From the NCBI RefSeq assembly GCF_001305515.1, contig NZ_LJYW01000001.1, forward strand, positions 5,024,001 through 5,088,000: a stretch of DNA of 64,000 bases, written 5' to 3'. The translations under genes were made by a program, and so were the position numbers. The notes below the pieces were generated by a model. The model did not search any database. It had not been told where the DNA came from and worked only from the letters and a program-made list of their open reading frames with translations. Of this stretch, positions 26,653 to 33,871 are shown piece after piece; within the stretch, counting starts at the first letter, position 1, and each line of letters starts with the position of its first letter. Origin of the DNA: Prosthecodimorpha hirschii (GTDB lineage: Bacteria; Pseudomonadota; Alphaproteobacteria; Rhizobiales; Ancalomicrobiaceae).

Positions 26653-27776
26653 GCCCGCCCGTGCCGCCGCAAACCGCCGTTCCGCTGCGGACCTCCGTCC
26701 CGTTGCGGGGCCCCGTCCCGATGCGGGGTACCCCACCGTTGCGGGCCTCCGTCCCGTTGCGGGCCTCCGTCCCGTTCACGCTCGGCATCCTGCTCGTGCC
26801 GGGCTTCTCGGTCCTCGGCCTCGCCGCTTTGATCGAGCCGCTGCGCCTGGCCAACCACGTGGCCGATCGCGCCCTGTTCGCGTGGCGGACCCTGTCGCCC
26901 GACGGCGCGCCTGTCGTGGCGTCGAGCGGCTTTGCGGTCGGGGTGGACGGAACCGGCGATCCGGACGCGGCATTCGACGGCCTGGTGCTGTGCGCCGGGG
27001 GCGAGGTCGAGGCCCCGGACGGTCCCTACACGGAGCTTATCGCCGCGTCGGCGCGGCGCGGCGCCCTGGTCGCGGGGATCGACGGCGGGGCGGAGGGGCT
27101 CGCGGCGGCCGGCCATCTGGCGGACCGCCCGGTGCCGGTGCATTGGCGCCGGCGGGAGCATTTCGCGCTGTGCCGGCCCGATCTCGCCGCCAGCGACGGC
27201 CTGTTCGATCTCTCCGACACCCGGGCGTCGTCCGCCGGCGGCATGGCGGTGGTCGATCTGGCGCTGGCGCTGATCCAGCGCCAGGCGGGTCGCGACATCG
27301 CGGTCAGCGTCTGCGACGAACTCCTGCATCAGCGTCCGCGCGCGGCCGGCGAGCCGCAGCGCCCCGGCGCCGCCGCGCCCGCGCCGCAGCACGATCCCCG
27401 CATCGCGCATGTGATCGCGGTGATGCGCACGGCGATCGGCGCGCCGCGGCCGATCCATGCCTTCGCGGCGGATGTCGGGCTCTCGTCCCGCCAGTTGGAG
27501 CGGCTGTTCCTGCGCGATCTCGGATGCTCGCCGGGCGCGGTCTTCCTGGACATGCGCCTCGACCGGGCGCGCGACCTGCTCGCCGGAACCGACCAGCCCA
27601 TCGCCAGCGTCGCGCGCGATTGCGGCTTCGTCTCGCAATCGCATTTCTCGAAGGTCTTCCGCGACCGCTTCGGCCTCAGCCCCGGCGAGGCCCGACAGCC
27701 GGTCCGGCCGCCGCGTCCGTCCTGGCGGGCGCCGGCGGTTTCGATCGGGACGGCGGCCTCGACCGCGGATGCCTGA
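26649..27776 (+). CDS. GlxA family AraC-type transcriptional regulator
   Basis: An N-terminal DJ-1/PfpI-like domain (LGILLVPGFSVLGLAALIEPLRLANH; GLVLCAGGEVEAPDG) and a C-terminal AraC DNA-binding domain (IHAFAADVGLSSRQLERLF, DQPIASVARDCGFVSQSHFSKVFRDRFG). This layout is shared by GbdR and CdhR, activators of glycine-betaine and carnitine catabolism. The frame opens with a TTG overlapping the methyltransferase stop; a later start near 26721 or 26760 is possible. The first 37 or so residues are a repeat of PLRxSV-type hexapeptides not seen in the family. Coupling to the MttB-family gene suggests a shared function. Confidence 0.82.
   Translation: MSPPVPPQTAVPLRTSVPLRGPVPMRGTPPLRASVPLRASVPFTLGILLVPGFSVLGLAALIEPLRLANHVADRALFAWRTLSPDGAPVVASSGFAVGVDGTGDPDAAFDGLVLCAGGEVEAPDGPYTELIAASARRGALVAGIDGGAEGLAAAGHLADRPVPVHWRRREHFALCRPDLAASDGLFDLSDTRASSAGGMAVVDLALALIQRQAGRDIAVSVCDELLHQRPRAAGEPQRPGAAAPAPQHDPRIAHVIAVMRTAIGAPRPIHAFAADVGLSSRQLERLFLRDLGCSPGAVFLDMRLDRARDLLAGTDQPIASVARDCGFVSQSHFSKVFRDRFGLSPGEARQPVRPPRPSWRAPAVSIGTAASTADA
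26683..26778 (+). repeat. 18-bp tandem repeat at the start of the GlxA-type regulator
   Basis: About five units related to CCGTTGCGGGCCTCCGTC follow each other; the last two are nearly identical and earlier ones vary. In frame they encode P-L-R-x-S-V, P-L-R-G-P-V, P-M-R-G-T-P and two P-L-R-A-S-V hexapeptides. As 18 is a multiple of three, copy changes keep the frame. Whether it is translated depends on which start codon is used. Confidence 0.8.
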
Positions 27777-27794
27777 CGGGTGGGACCGCGGCGA

Positions 27795-28259
27795 TCAGAT
27801 GCGGATGGCGTGGCGATCGGCGATCAGATCGTCGCCGGACGACTCCGTGGACGAATCGCCGCCTGCGATTTCGGCCATGAAGGCTTCCGCGACCGACACG
27901 AAGGTGCCGACCGCCTCTTCGAGCGTCTCGGCCGTCAGCCCGTCGCCCGGGATGCGCCGCATCAGCACGATGTCGCTGCCGTCCGGATCGCGCGCGATCG
28001 TCGCCCCGCCGGTGCCCGACCAGAGGAAATTCGCGTCGAGCAGCCGGCCGTAGAGATCTGCCGAATCCAGCGGCGGCGCGCCGAGGCGGCTCATGACCAG
28101 CAGGACGCCGTCGCCGTCGAGGATCTGGAAGTCGACCAGCACCTCGTCGAAGGCGAGAACGGCATTGCCCTCCGGATCGAAGGCAAACCCCTCCAGATCG
28201 ATCCGGGCGGCGAAGGTCTCGAAGGCGGCTTCGATCTGGCGGGTGGCATGGCTGGGCAT
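27795..28259 (-). CDS. CesT/Tir-type class I secretion chaperone
   Basis: A small acidic protein of 154 residues resembling type III secretion chaperones of the CesT/Tir family. The alternating strands of the fold appear as AVLAFDEVLVDFQILDGD and GVLLVMSRLG. The helix with LYGRLLDANFLWSGTGGATIA then leads to DGSDIVLMRRIPGDGL, the family's most recognisable core. A final helix (LEEAVGTFVSVAEAF) and an Asp/Ser-rich tail follow. These proteins dimerise and hold effectors unfolded for a type III secretion system. AGGAG lies nine bases before the ATG. It is downstream of an unrecognised 440-residue gene on the same strand, the usual place for its effector. No secretion apparatus gene lies in the window. 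Confidence 0.82.
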   Translation of the reverse strand: MPSHATRQIEAAFETFAARIDLEGFAFDPEGNAVLAFDEVLVDFQILDGDGVLLVMSRLGAPPLDSADLYGRLLDANFLWSGTGGATIARDPDGSDIVLMRRIPGDGLTAETLEEAVGTFVSVAEAFMAEIAGGDSSTESSGDDLIADRHAIRI

Positions 28260-28283
28260 GGCGGCAACTCCTGACGGGGCCTC

Positions 28284-28334
28284 GTGGTTCGATCGAGACG
28301 GATGGTACCCATCCGTCTCGTAAATCCGAACCAC
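28284..28334. repeat. Inverted repeat I between the candidate effector and its chaperone
   Basis: An inner perfect 12-bp stem with a 3-base loop lies at 28294-28320, built from GAGACGGATGG and its complement. An outer 8-bp stem pairs GTGGTTCG at 28284-28291 with CGAACCAC at 28327-28334. It lies about 25 bp upstream of the chaperone start. It could block or regulate chaperone translation, act as a terminator, or bind a dimeric regulator. Confidence 0.75.
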
Positions 28335-28349
28335 TAACTCTTTGACGAC

Positions 28350-28401
28350 GTGGTCAATTCAATCTGACATTTGCGGGACGCAAAGGTCAGATTTTGACCA
28401 C
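28350..28401. repeat. Inverted repeat II between the candidate effector and its chaperone
   Basis: GTGGTCAA at 28350-28357 pairs with TTGACCAC at 28394-28401. Within it AATCTGAC (28361-28368) pairs with GTCAGATT (28386-28393) and TTTGC (28370-28374) with GCAAA (28380-28384). The whole forms a long, nearly complete stem of about 21 base pairs. The sequence is AT-richer than the flanks. No T-run follows on the minus strand. Confidence 0.78.
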
Positions 28402-28428
28402 TAGGGTGCATTCACGGTATGAACGCCG

Positions 28429-28462
28429 GACGACGGCACCCGGGTACCCGGATGCCGTCGTC
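28429..28462 (-). terminator. Inverted repeat III just after the candidate effector gene
   Basis: GACGACGGCA at 28429-28438 pairs with TGCCGTCGTC at 28453-28462, enclosing a self-complementary CCGGGTACCCGG core. It begins about 19 bases after the effector stop on the minus strand, the place for a transcription terminator. The absence of a T-run makes a factor-independent terminator unlikely; it could instead protect the mRNA end or trim read-through into the chaperone. Confidence 0.5.
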
Positions 28463-28480
28463 GGACTTTGAGGCCTGCAC

Positions 28481-29803
28481 TCACAAATTCTGTTCGTTCA
28501 GCATGGCGAGCCGTTCGTTTTCCTGCTCCTGCTTGTAGATGCGCAGCTGGACGACGCCCTCCTCGAGAACGGTCGGCAGGATCTGGCCGACCGACTTGAC
28601 CGCACGGGCGCCATCGGTCAGTCCCGCATCGGACAGGATCTTGCCGGGCACCTGGCCGGAGGCCAAGTCCTTGCGATCGATATCCATGCCGGCATTCATC
28701 ATCGTGTCGAGGTCGGAGTCGATATCCTCTACGCCGCCCCGCTCGCCGACGCATTTGATGAATTCCTTCAAGTTCGCCCACATGCTCTGGGCGGCACTCG
28801 AATTGGCCATGGCCAATTCCTGATCCTTCTTGTTCTCCATGCCCGAATGCGACAGAACCGCACCGAGGCCGAAGGCGAGCTGGCGGGCATTGCTGTCCTG
28901 TTTCATGAAGTCGTCGTAGAGGGCACGGGCCTCGTCCGGCGACATCCGGGCGAGCATCGAGTCCATGCCGACGAAGCGCGCCGTCGCCAGGTCGTCGCCA
29001 CCGACGCCCCCGGTCGCTCCGCCGGTCAGCGTTTCTTCCTTCAGATTGCCGAGGCGCGAGTCGAAAATGCGCAGCGCCTTGACCAGTTCGACCGGGCCGC
29101 CCTCGCGGCTGCCGGCGAGAAATTCGGCGAACTGCTTGCCGGCGCCATGGGCCGAGGTCCAGGCCTGATCACGCGACCGGATGGTCTTGTCATCCAGGCC
29201 TGCGGCATATTTGAGCAGCTTGCCGGCGATCTTCTCCAGGTCGTCGGCCGACGCGAAGCTGGGATGCTCGTCGCCGTTCTTCTGGGCATGGCGCTGGCGG
29301 CCGACATTGTCCGACAGGGCCATGTCCTTCAGGCGCTGCGAATAGAAGCGCTTCTGGGCGCCGGTCAGCGTGTCCGGATCGACGCCGACCTTCTTCGCGA
29401 GGTCGTCGAAGCGGCTGCCGCCATAGGGGCTCAGTTCGCTGACGCCGGCCAGTTCCTTCTTGAGCTTCTTCGCCTCCTGGAGCGCAACGCGGACCTCGCG
29501 GGCCGTGATCGGCTTGGAGACATCGACGAACAGGTTGCCGTTGCGGCTGATGCGCAGGTCGGACCGGGCACGCATGAAGGCTTCGGTGCCGACCTCGTTG
29601 CCATACTTGGCGCGCAGGCTCTTCAGGAGCTGACCCGCCGTCTCGCGGGTTTCGCTATTCTGGATTGAAGGATTGAAGAAGCGGACGACGCGGCCGAAGA
29701 AGCCGCGCTTGGCGGTGGTCACCTGGTCCTGGCTGTCGATCCGGACTTCCTTGTTGTCGGGCGCCTGGATGGCCTTGAACTGGCTGATCGCGATCGTGGT
29801 CAT
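28481..29803 (-). CDS. Candidate type III secreted effector, unrecognised family
   Basis: A protein of 440 residues that I cannot place in a family. The first 25 residues (MTTIAISQFKAIQAPDNKE and on) are rich in Thr, Ser, Ile, Gln and Ala with few charges, as in type III secretion signals. Next come a basic stretch (AKRGFFGRVVRFFNPS), a helical region (LLKSLRAKYGNEVGTEAF, ITAREVRVALQEAKKLKKEL) and a long Ala/Asp/Met-rich helical body. The tail reads YKQEQENERLAMLNEQNL. There is no signal peptide or membrane segment. By eye the DNA is less GC-rich than neighbours. GAGGAGAG precedes the ATG. The assignment rests on the chaperone gene downstream, so function is unknown. Confidence 0.55.
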   Translation of the reverse strand: MTTIAISQFKAIQAPDNKEVRIDSQDQVTTAKRGFFGRVVRFFNPSIQNSETRETAGQLLKSLRAKYGNEVGTEAFMRARSDLRISRNGNLFVDVSKPITAREVRVALQEAKKLKKELAGVSELSPYGGSRFDDLAKKVGVDPDTLTGAQKRFYSQRLKDMALSDNVGRQRHAQKNGDEHPSFASADDLEKIAGKLLKYAAGLDDKTIRSRDQAWTSAHGAGKQFAEFLAGSREGGPVELVKALRIFDSRLGNLKEETLTGGATGGVGGDDLATARFVGMDSMLARMSPDEARALYDDFMKQDSNARQLAFGLGAVLSHSGMENKKDQELAMANSSAAQSMWANLKEFIKCVGERGGVEDIDSDLDTMMNAGMDIDRKDLASGQVPGKILSDAGLTDGARAVKSVGQILPTVLEEGVVQLRIYKQEQENERLAMLNEQNL

Positions 29804-29868
29804 TTCGATCTCTCCTCAGCCCTCTCGGGCTTTCAAGGGGTTGGCGGCCTTCGCCGCGGCTGAGGTGA

Positions 29869-29915
29869 GGTATAGGGGGTTCGGCCGGGCCGGCCTGTGT
29901 CGAACGAGACAGGCC
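29869..29915 (-). promoter_or_regulatory. Possible promoter and operator of the candidate effector gene
   Basis: On the minus strand, TATACC (29874 to 29869) could be a -10 box. About 18 bases upstream, in place of a normal -35, lies a 24-bp inverted repeat: GGCCTGT at 29892-29898 and ACAGGCC at 29909-29915, with TCG/CGA symmetry inside. This layout suggests activation by a dimeric regulator. It does not match the rhizobial tts box as I recall it. Confidence 0.35.
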
Positions 29916-29952
29916 GTGCGGAAACCGGGACCCGGCCCTCTGGCCGGCCGGA

Positions 29953-31104
29953 TCAGCGCAAGCCGCGGAAGAATGCGGCGATCTCGTGCGCCAGGGCCTC
30001 GGGCTGTTCCATGGCGGCGAAATGGCCGCCTTCGGGCATCACCGACCAGCGCCTTATGTCGGCATAGACCCGCTCGGCCATCGAGCGCGGCGGCTTCAGG
30101 ATCTCGGTCGGGAACTGGGCATAGCCCATCGGCACGTCGATGCGCGCGCCGATCGGCCAGGGGCCGTGCATGCGGGCATAGTAGGGCCAGAAGGACGACC
30201 CGATCGTGCCGGTGAACCAGTAGAACGAGACGTTGCCGAGCAGGCGGTCGAGCGACAGGATCGAGGTCGGGTCGCCCTTGCAGTCCGACCAGGCGCGGAA
30301 CTTCTCGAGGATCCAGGCGGCCAGCCCCGCCGGACTGTCGGTCAGCCCATAGGCGAGCGTCTGCGGCCGGGTGCCCTGGATCCACTGGTAGCCGGTATTC
30401 TCCTTCAGGAAATGCGCCAGTTCGGTCAGGTAGCGCGTCTCGTCCTCGGTGCGCGCATCGATGCCGGCGGTGTCGCGGCGCAGCGGCAGCAGGTTCAGGT
30501 GGATGCCGGCGAGCCGGTCGGGATGGTCGCAGGCGAGCCGCGAGGTGATGAACGAGCCCCAGTCGCCGCCCTGCGCGCCATAGCGCGGATAGCCGAGCCG
30601 CTGCATCAGTTCCGCAAAGACCGCCACGATCATGGCAAGGTCGTAGCGCTTCTGGCCCGGACGGAAGGAGAGGCCGTAGCCGGGCAGCGACGGCGCCACC
30701 ACCGTGAAGGCATCGGCCGGATCGCCGCCGAAGCGGGCCGGGTCGGTCAGGCGCGGGATGATGTCCAGGAACTCGAACACAGAGCCCGGCCAGCCATGCG
30801 ACAGCAGCAGCGGCATCGGGTTCGGGCCCTTGCCGGCGACATGCAGGAAATGGACGGGGATGCCGTCGATCTCGGTCATGAATTGCGGGAAGGCATTCAG
30901 GCGGGCCTCCTCGGCGCGCCAGTCGAAGCGGTCGCGCCAATGCTCGACCACCCGGTGCATGAAGGCGAGATCGGTGCCGAAGGCCCAGGGCGCCTCGGGC
31001 GCCTGGTCGGGAAAGCGGGTCAGCCTGAGACGGGTCTTCAGGTCGGCGATGTCCCGATCGTGGACGTGCAGGCGAAAGGGTTCGATCGTCGCGTCTGCGG
31101 GCAT
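29953..31104 (-). CDS. Epoxide hydrolase family alpha/beta hydrolase
   Basis: From the ATG at 31104 the protein has 383 residues and starts with an EHN-type N-terminal domain (DIADLKTRLRLTRFPD, WRAEEARLNAFPQF). The alpha/beta hydrolase core follows, with oxyanion motif LLSHGWPGSVFEF, nucleophile Asp at about residue 181 in GAQGGDWGS and the catalytic His at about 361 in PEGGHFAAMEQP. Epoxide hydrolases open epoxides to diols through an aspartyl ester. The N-terminal domain matches the juvenile-hormone/microsomal type. No signal peptide is seen, so it is cytoplasmic. The substrate is unknown. The neighbouring hydrolase gene is separated by about 160 bp. Confidence 0.9.
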   Translation of the reverse strand: MPADATIEPFRLHVHDRDIADLKTRLRLTRFPDQAPEAPWAFGTDLAFMHRVVEHWRDRFDWRAEEARLNAFPQFMTEIDGIPVHFLHVAGKGPNPMPLLLSHGWPGSVFEFLDIIPRLTDPARFGGDPADAFTVVAPSLPGYGLSFRPGQKRYDLAMIVAVFAELMQRLGYPRYGAQGGDWGSFITSRLACDHPDRLAGIHLNLLPLRRDTAGIDARTEDETRYLTELAHFLKENTGYQWIQGTRPQTLAYGLTDSPAGLAAWILEKFRAWSDCKGDPTSILSLDRLLGNVSFYWFTGTIGSSFWPYYARMHGPWPIGARIDVPMGYAQFPTEILKPPRSMAERVYADIRRWSVMPEGGHFAAMEQPEALAHEIAAFFRGLR

Positions 31105-31266
31105 GCTTCCTCCGGGCGGGTACTGACGAAGCCGGTCTGTTGCCGTTTGCACAACCCTAACCGGCTTCTGCGAAACCGGCAGCCTGCCCGACGGCATGGG
31201 TGCCCTGACGCGAAACCGGCCCCGGACGGGGCCGGAGCCGGATCGCGGCAAAGTTCGGCGTAGCGC

Positions 31267-32331
31267 TCAGCGCTTCGGGACGGTCGGCAGGAAGGCGGCG
31301 AGTTCGCCGGCCCACAGCTTGGCCATGCCCCCGGTGGTGCCGTGACCGGCGGTCGTGGCGCTGGCCGGGATCACGAACAGCTTGCCGTTGGCGATCTTCT
31401 TCATCGATTCCACCATCAGCCCGGTCGCGACCGGGTTGCGCTCGTCATCGGCGGAGTTGATCGCCAGCACATGGGCCTTGATGGTACCGAGCCTGGCCGA
31501 CGGATCGTAGTCGGCGGAGGCCGCCCACTGGTAGATGAAGTCGTTGGCGTCGGCCGTGAAGGGCGCGGCGAGGCGAGCCTCGACCAGCTTGTCGGCGGCC
31601 TCCCGGGTCGGCGCCATCCGCTGGTAGGCGAGATCGCCGCCATTCGTGCCGGTGCCGTAGAAGACGTTGGCGATGCGGGCGAATTTCGGCTGCGTGGTAT
31701 AGTTGCCGCCCTTGTAGTCCGGATCGGCCTTGATGGTCTCGATCATCAGGCGGCGCATCATCCAATTGCGGCTGGACATCGCGGTCGGCTGCGAGGCCAT
31801 CGGCACGATCGCATCCATCATGTCCGGATAGCGCGTGCCCCAGACCCAGGCATGCATGCCGCCCATCGAATTGCCGAGCACGAGGCGCAGATGCTTGATG
31901 CCGAGCCCTTCGGTGACCAGCCGATACTGCGCATCGACCATGTCGTCGTAATTATACTGCGGGAACTCCGCCTTCAGCGCGTCCGACGGCTTCGACGACT
32001 TGCCGGCGCCGAGCGCATCCGGGATGATGATGAAATACTTCTTGGCGTCGAGCGGCTGGCCTTCGCCGAACAGTTCGCCGCCGAAGCCCGGCGTCAGCAT
32101 GGTGCCGGCCGAGCCGGCCGTGCCGTGCAGGATCAGGACCGGCTCGCCGGTCGGCTCGCCGACGGTCTTGTAGGCGAGCTTGACCTCGGCATGGGTCTGG
32201 CCGGTGTGGAACTTGAAGTCCTTGGCGACATAGAGCCCGTCCTTGGCCGCCGGGAACTCGGCGGCCATGATCGGCGTGGCGCTGGCCAGGACATAGGCCG
32301 ACAGCGCGGCGAGCGCGAATTTCCTCAACAT
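31267..32331 (-). CDS. Secreted alpha/beta hydrolase, homoserine O-acetyltransferase-like
   Basis: A 354-residue protein with a signal peptide of about 23 residues (LAALSAYVLASATPIMAA). The core resembles MetX-like alpha/beta hydrolases: VLILHGTAGSAGTML, PDALGAGKSSKPSD, the nucleophile elbow LGNSMGGMHAW and a late His in TTAGHGTTGGM. The usual Asp is likely in INSADDERNP. Export to the periplasm argues against a methionine pathway role and for hydrolysis of an external ester or amide. I know no function for this subgroup. It may be cotranscribed with nothing else; a terminator-like region lies upstream, after gguB. Confidence 0.78.
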   Translation of the reverse strand: MLRKFALAALSAYVLASATPIMAAEFPAAKDGLYVAKDFKFHTGQTHAEVKLAYKTVGEPTGEPVLILHGTAGSAGTMLTPGFGGELFGEGQPLDAKKYFIIIPDALGAGKSSKPSDALKAEFPQYNYDDMVDAQYRLVTEGLGIKHLRLVLGNSMGGMHAWVWGTRYPDMMDAIVPMASQPTAMSSRNWMMRRLMIETIKADPDYKGGNYTTQPKFARIANVFYGTGTNGGDLAYQRMAPTREAADKLVEARLAAPFTADANDFIYQWAASADYDPSARLGTIKAHVLAINSADDERNPVATGLMVESMKKIANGKLFVIPASATTAGHGTTGGMAKLWAGELAAFLPTVPKR

Positions 32332-32493
32332 GGGATCGTCCTCCTGTGACGCGCCGCTTGGATGCGGCGTCGTTCGGCCGTTCCGGCCTTGCCCGATAGC
32401 GTAGAAATCCGGAGCCGCCCGCGCAAACGGGCTTCAGGCCGGCGGTGCCCGATCACCGCAACGTGAAGCCGCCGCAGGGAGTGGCGGCTCACG

Positions 32494-32524
32494 GGGCTGA
32501 GCGGCGGCGCCCGCCGCTCAGCCC
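32494..32524 (-). terminator. Hairpin at the end of gguB
   Basis: A perfect 14-bp GC-rich stem (32494-32507 with 32511-32524, loop CGC) overlaps the gguB stop codon. A second imperfect hairpin follows immediately at about 32463-32492 (GTGA and GCCGCC arms). There is no T-run. It likely marks the 3' end of the sugar transporter transcript or protects it from decay. Confidence 0.55.
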
Positions 32525-33870
32525 TTCTTCTTGTTGTAGACATCCAGGAAGACGGCCAGGAACAGCACGCTGCCCTTGATGATGAACTGCCAGTCGATGC
32601 CGATGCCCATCATCGACATGCCGTTGTTCATGACGCCCATGATGAACGCGCCGATCACCGCGCCGAGCACCGTGCCGACGCCGCCGGAGGCCGAGGCGCC
32701 GCCGATGAAGCAGGCCGCGATCACGTCGAGCTCGAAGCCGTCGCCGGATTTCGGCGTCGCCCAGCCGAGCCGGGTGGCGAACATCATGCCGGCCAGGGCC
32801 GACAGCACGCCCATGTTGACGAAGGCGAGGAAGACCAGCCGTTCGGTGTTGATGCCCGAAAGCTTGGCCGCCTTCTCGTTGCCGCCGAGCGCATAGACGC
32901 GCCGTCCGACCGTGGTGCGCGTCGTGACGAAGGAATAGAGCGCGATCAGGAGCCCCATGATCACGAAGACATTGGGCAGGCCGCGATAGGTCGCGAACAG
33001 GTAGGCGAGGTAGAACAGCATGCCGGCGATCGCCAGCGTCTTCAGGAGGAAGAAGACGAAGGGTTCGGTCTGCATGTCCTGGCGGACCAGCTTGACGCGC
33101 GCCGCGAAGGCATTGGCGAGCATCATCGCCACCACCACGGTGGCGATGCCGAGCGAGGTCGAACTGATGTCGCCGGTCGTTTCCTGGCGCGTCAGCACCG
33201 GTGTCCACTCGATCTTCGGCAGCAGCGAGGCGCTCTCCGTCAGCCGGTTCCAGGCCTCGACGGCCGCCAGGGCGTAGGGGGCGACGACGAGGCGGAGCGT
33301 TTCGAGATGCGGCGCGATCGGATCGGCCATGCGGCCGCTGAGATCGGGGAAGAAGCCGGTCAGCAGCGTGGCGAGTTCAGGCGGGAAGGGGCCGACATTG
33401 CGCCCGCCGAGCACGTAGAGCGTCAGGCCGCGGAAGATCAGCATCCCGGCGAGCGTGACGATGAAGGACGGGATATGCAGATAGGCGACCGCATAGCCCT
33501 GCACCGCCCCGACCATGCCGCCGAACACCAGCGTGGCCAGCACGGCCAGATACCAGGGAACGCCGTGGTCGACCATCAGGATCGCCGCGACCGCGCCGAG
33601 GAAGCCGCACAGCCAGCCGACCGACAGGTCGATATGGCCGGCGACGATGATCATCAGCATCCCGAGCGCCATCACGACGATGTAGCCGCGCTGCTGCACG
33701 ATGTTGGTCAGGTTGTCGGGCTGGAACAGCCGCCCGTCGGTGGCGAACTGGAAATACAGCATGATCACGATCAGGGAGATCAGCATGCCGTATTCGCGGA
33801 TGTTGTTCTTCAGGAAGCCCGCATAGGAGTGGCGCGGGGCTTCCGCCGGGCTCATCGTCTCGGCCGACAT
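32518..33870 (-). CDS. gguB: Multiple-sugar ABC transporter permease, GguB
   Basis: A 450-residue permease with about ten or more membrane segments in the CUT2 family. Family marks include GMLMIIVAGHIDLSVGWLCGF, VTLAGMLIFRGLTLYVLGG, GRRVYALGGNEKAAKLSGI and GGASASGGVGTVLGAVIGAF. It has a longer middle segment than RbsC, as in GguB and XylH. It forms the channel for monosaccharides delivered by ChvE and is powered by GguA. The gene starts one base after the gguA stop, and the order chvE-gguA-gguB is the Agrobacterium arrangement. In the ChvE system glucose, galactose, arabinose, xylose and other aldoses are taken up. Confidence 0.93.
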   Translation of the reverse strand: MSAETMSPAEAPRHSYAGFLKNNIREYGMLISLIVIMLYFQFATDGRLFQPDNLTNIVQQRGYIVVMALGMLMIIVAGHIDLSVGWLCGFLGAVAAILMVDHGVPWYLAVLATLVFGGMVGAVQGYAVAYLHIPSFIVTLAGMLIFRGLTLYVLGGRNVGPFPPELATLLTGFFPDLSGRMADPIAPHLETLRLVVAPYALAAVEAWNRLTESASLLPKIEWTPVLTRQETTGDISSTSLGIATVVVAMMLANAFAARVKLVRQDMQTEPFVFFLLKTLAIAGMLFYLAYLFATYRGLPNVFVIMGLLIALYSFVTTRTTVGRRVYALGGNEKAAKLSGINTERLVFLAFVNMGVLSALAGMMFATRLGWATPKSGDGFELDVIAACFIGGASASGGVGTVLGAVIGAFIMGVMNNGMSMMGIGIDWQFIIKGSVLFLAVFLDVYNKKKG

Positions 33871-33871
33871 G

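Noticed and set aside
29816..29952. Rhizobial tts box before the candidate effector
   Set aside because: The sequence does not match the GTCAG-TCGAAAGC type consensus as I recall it.
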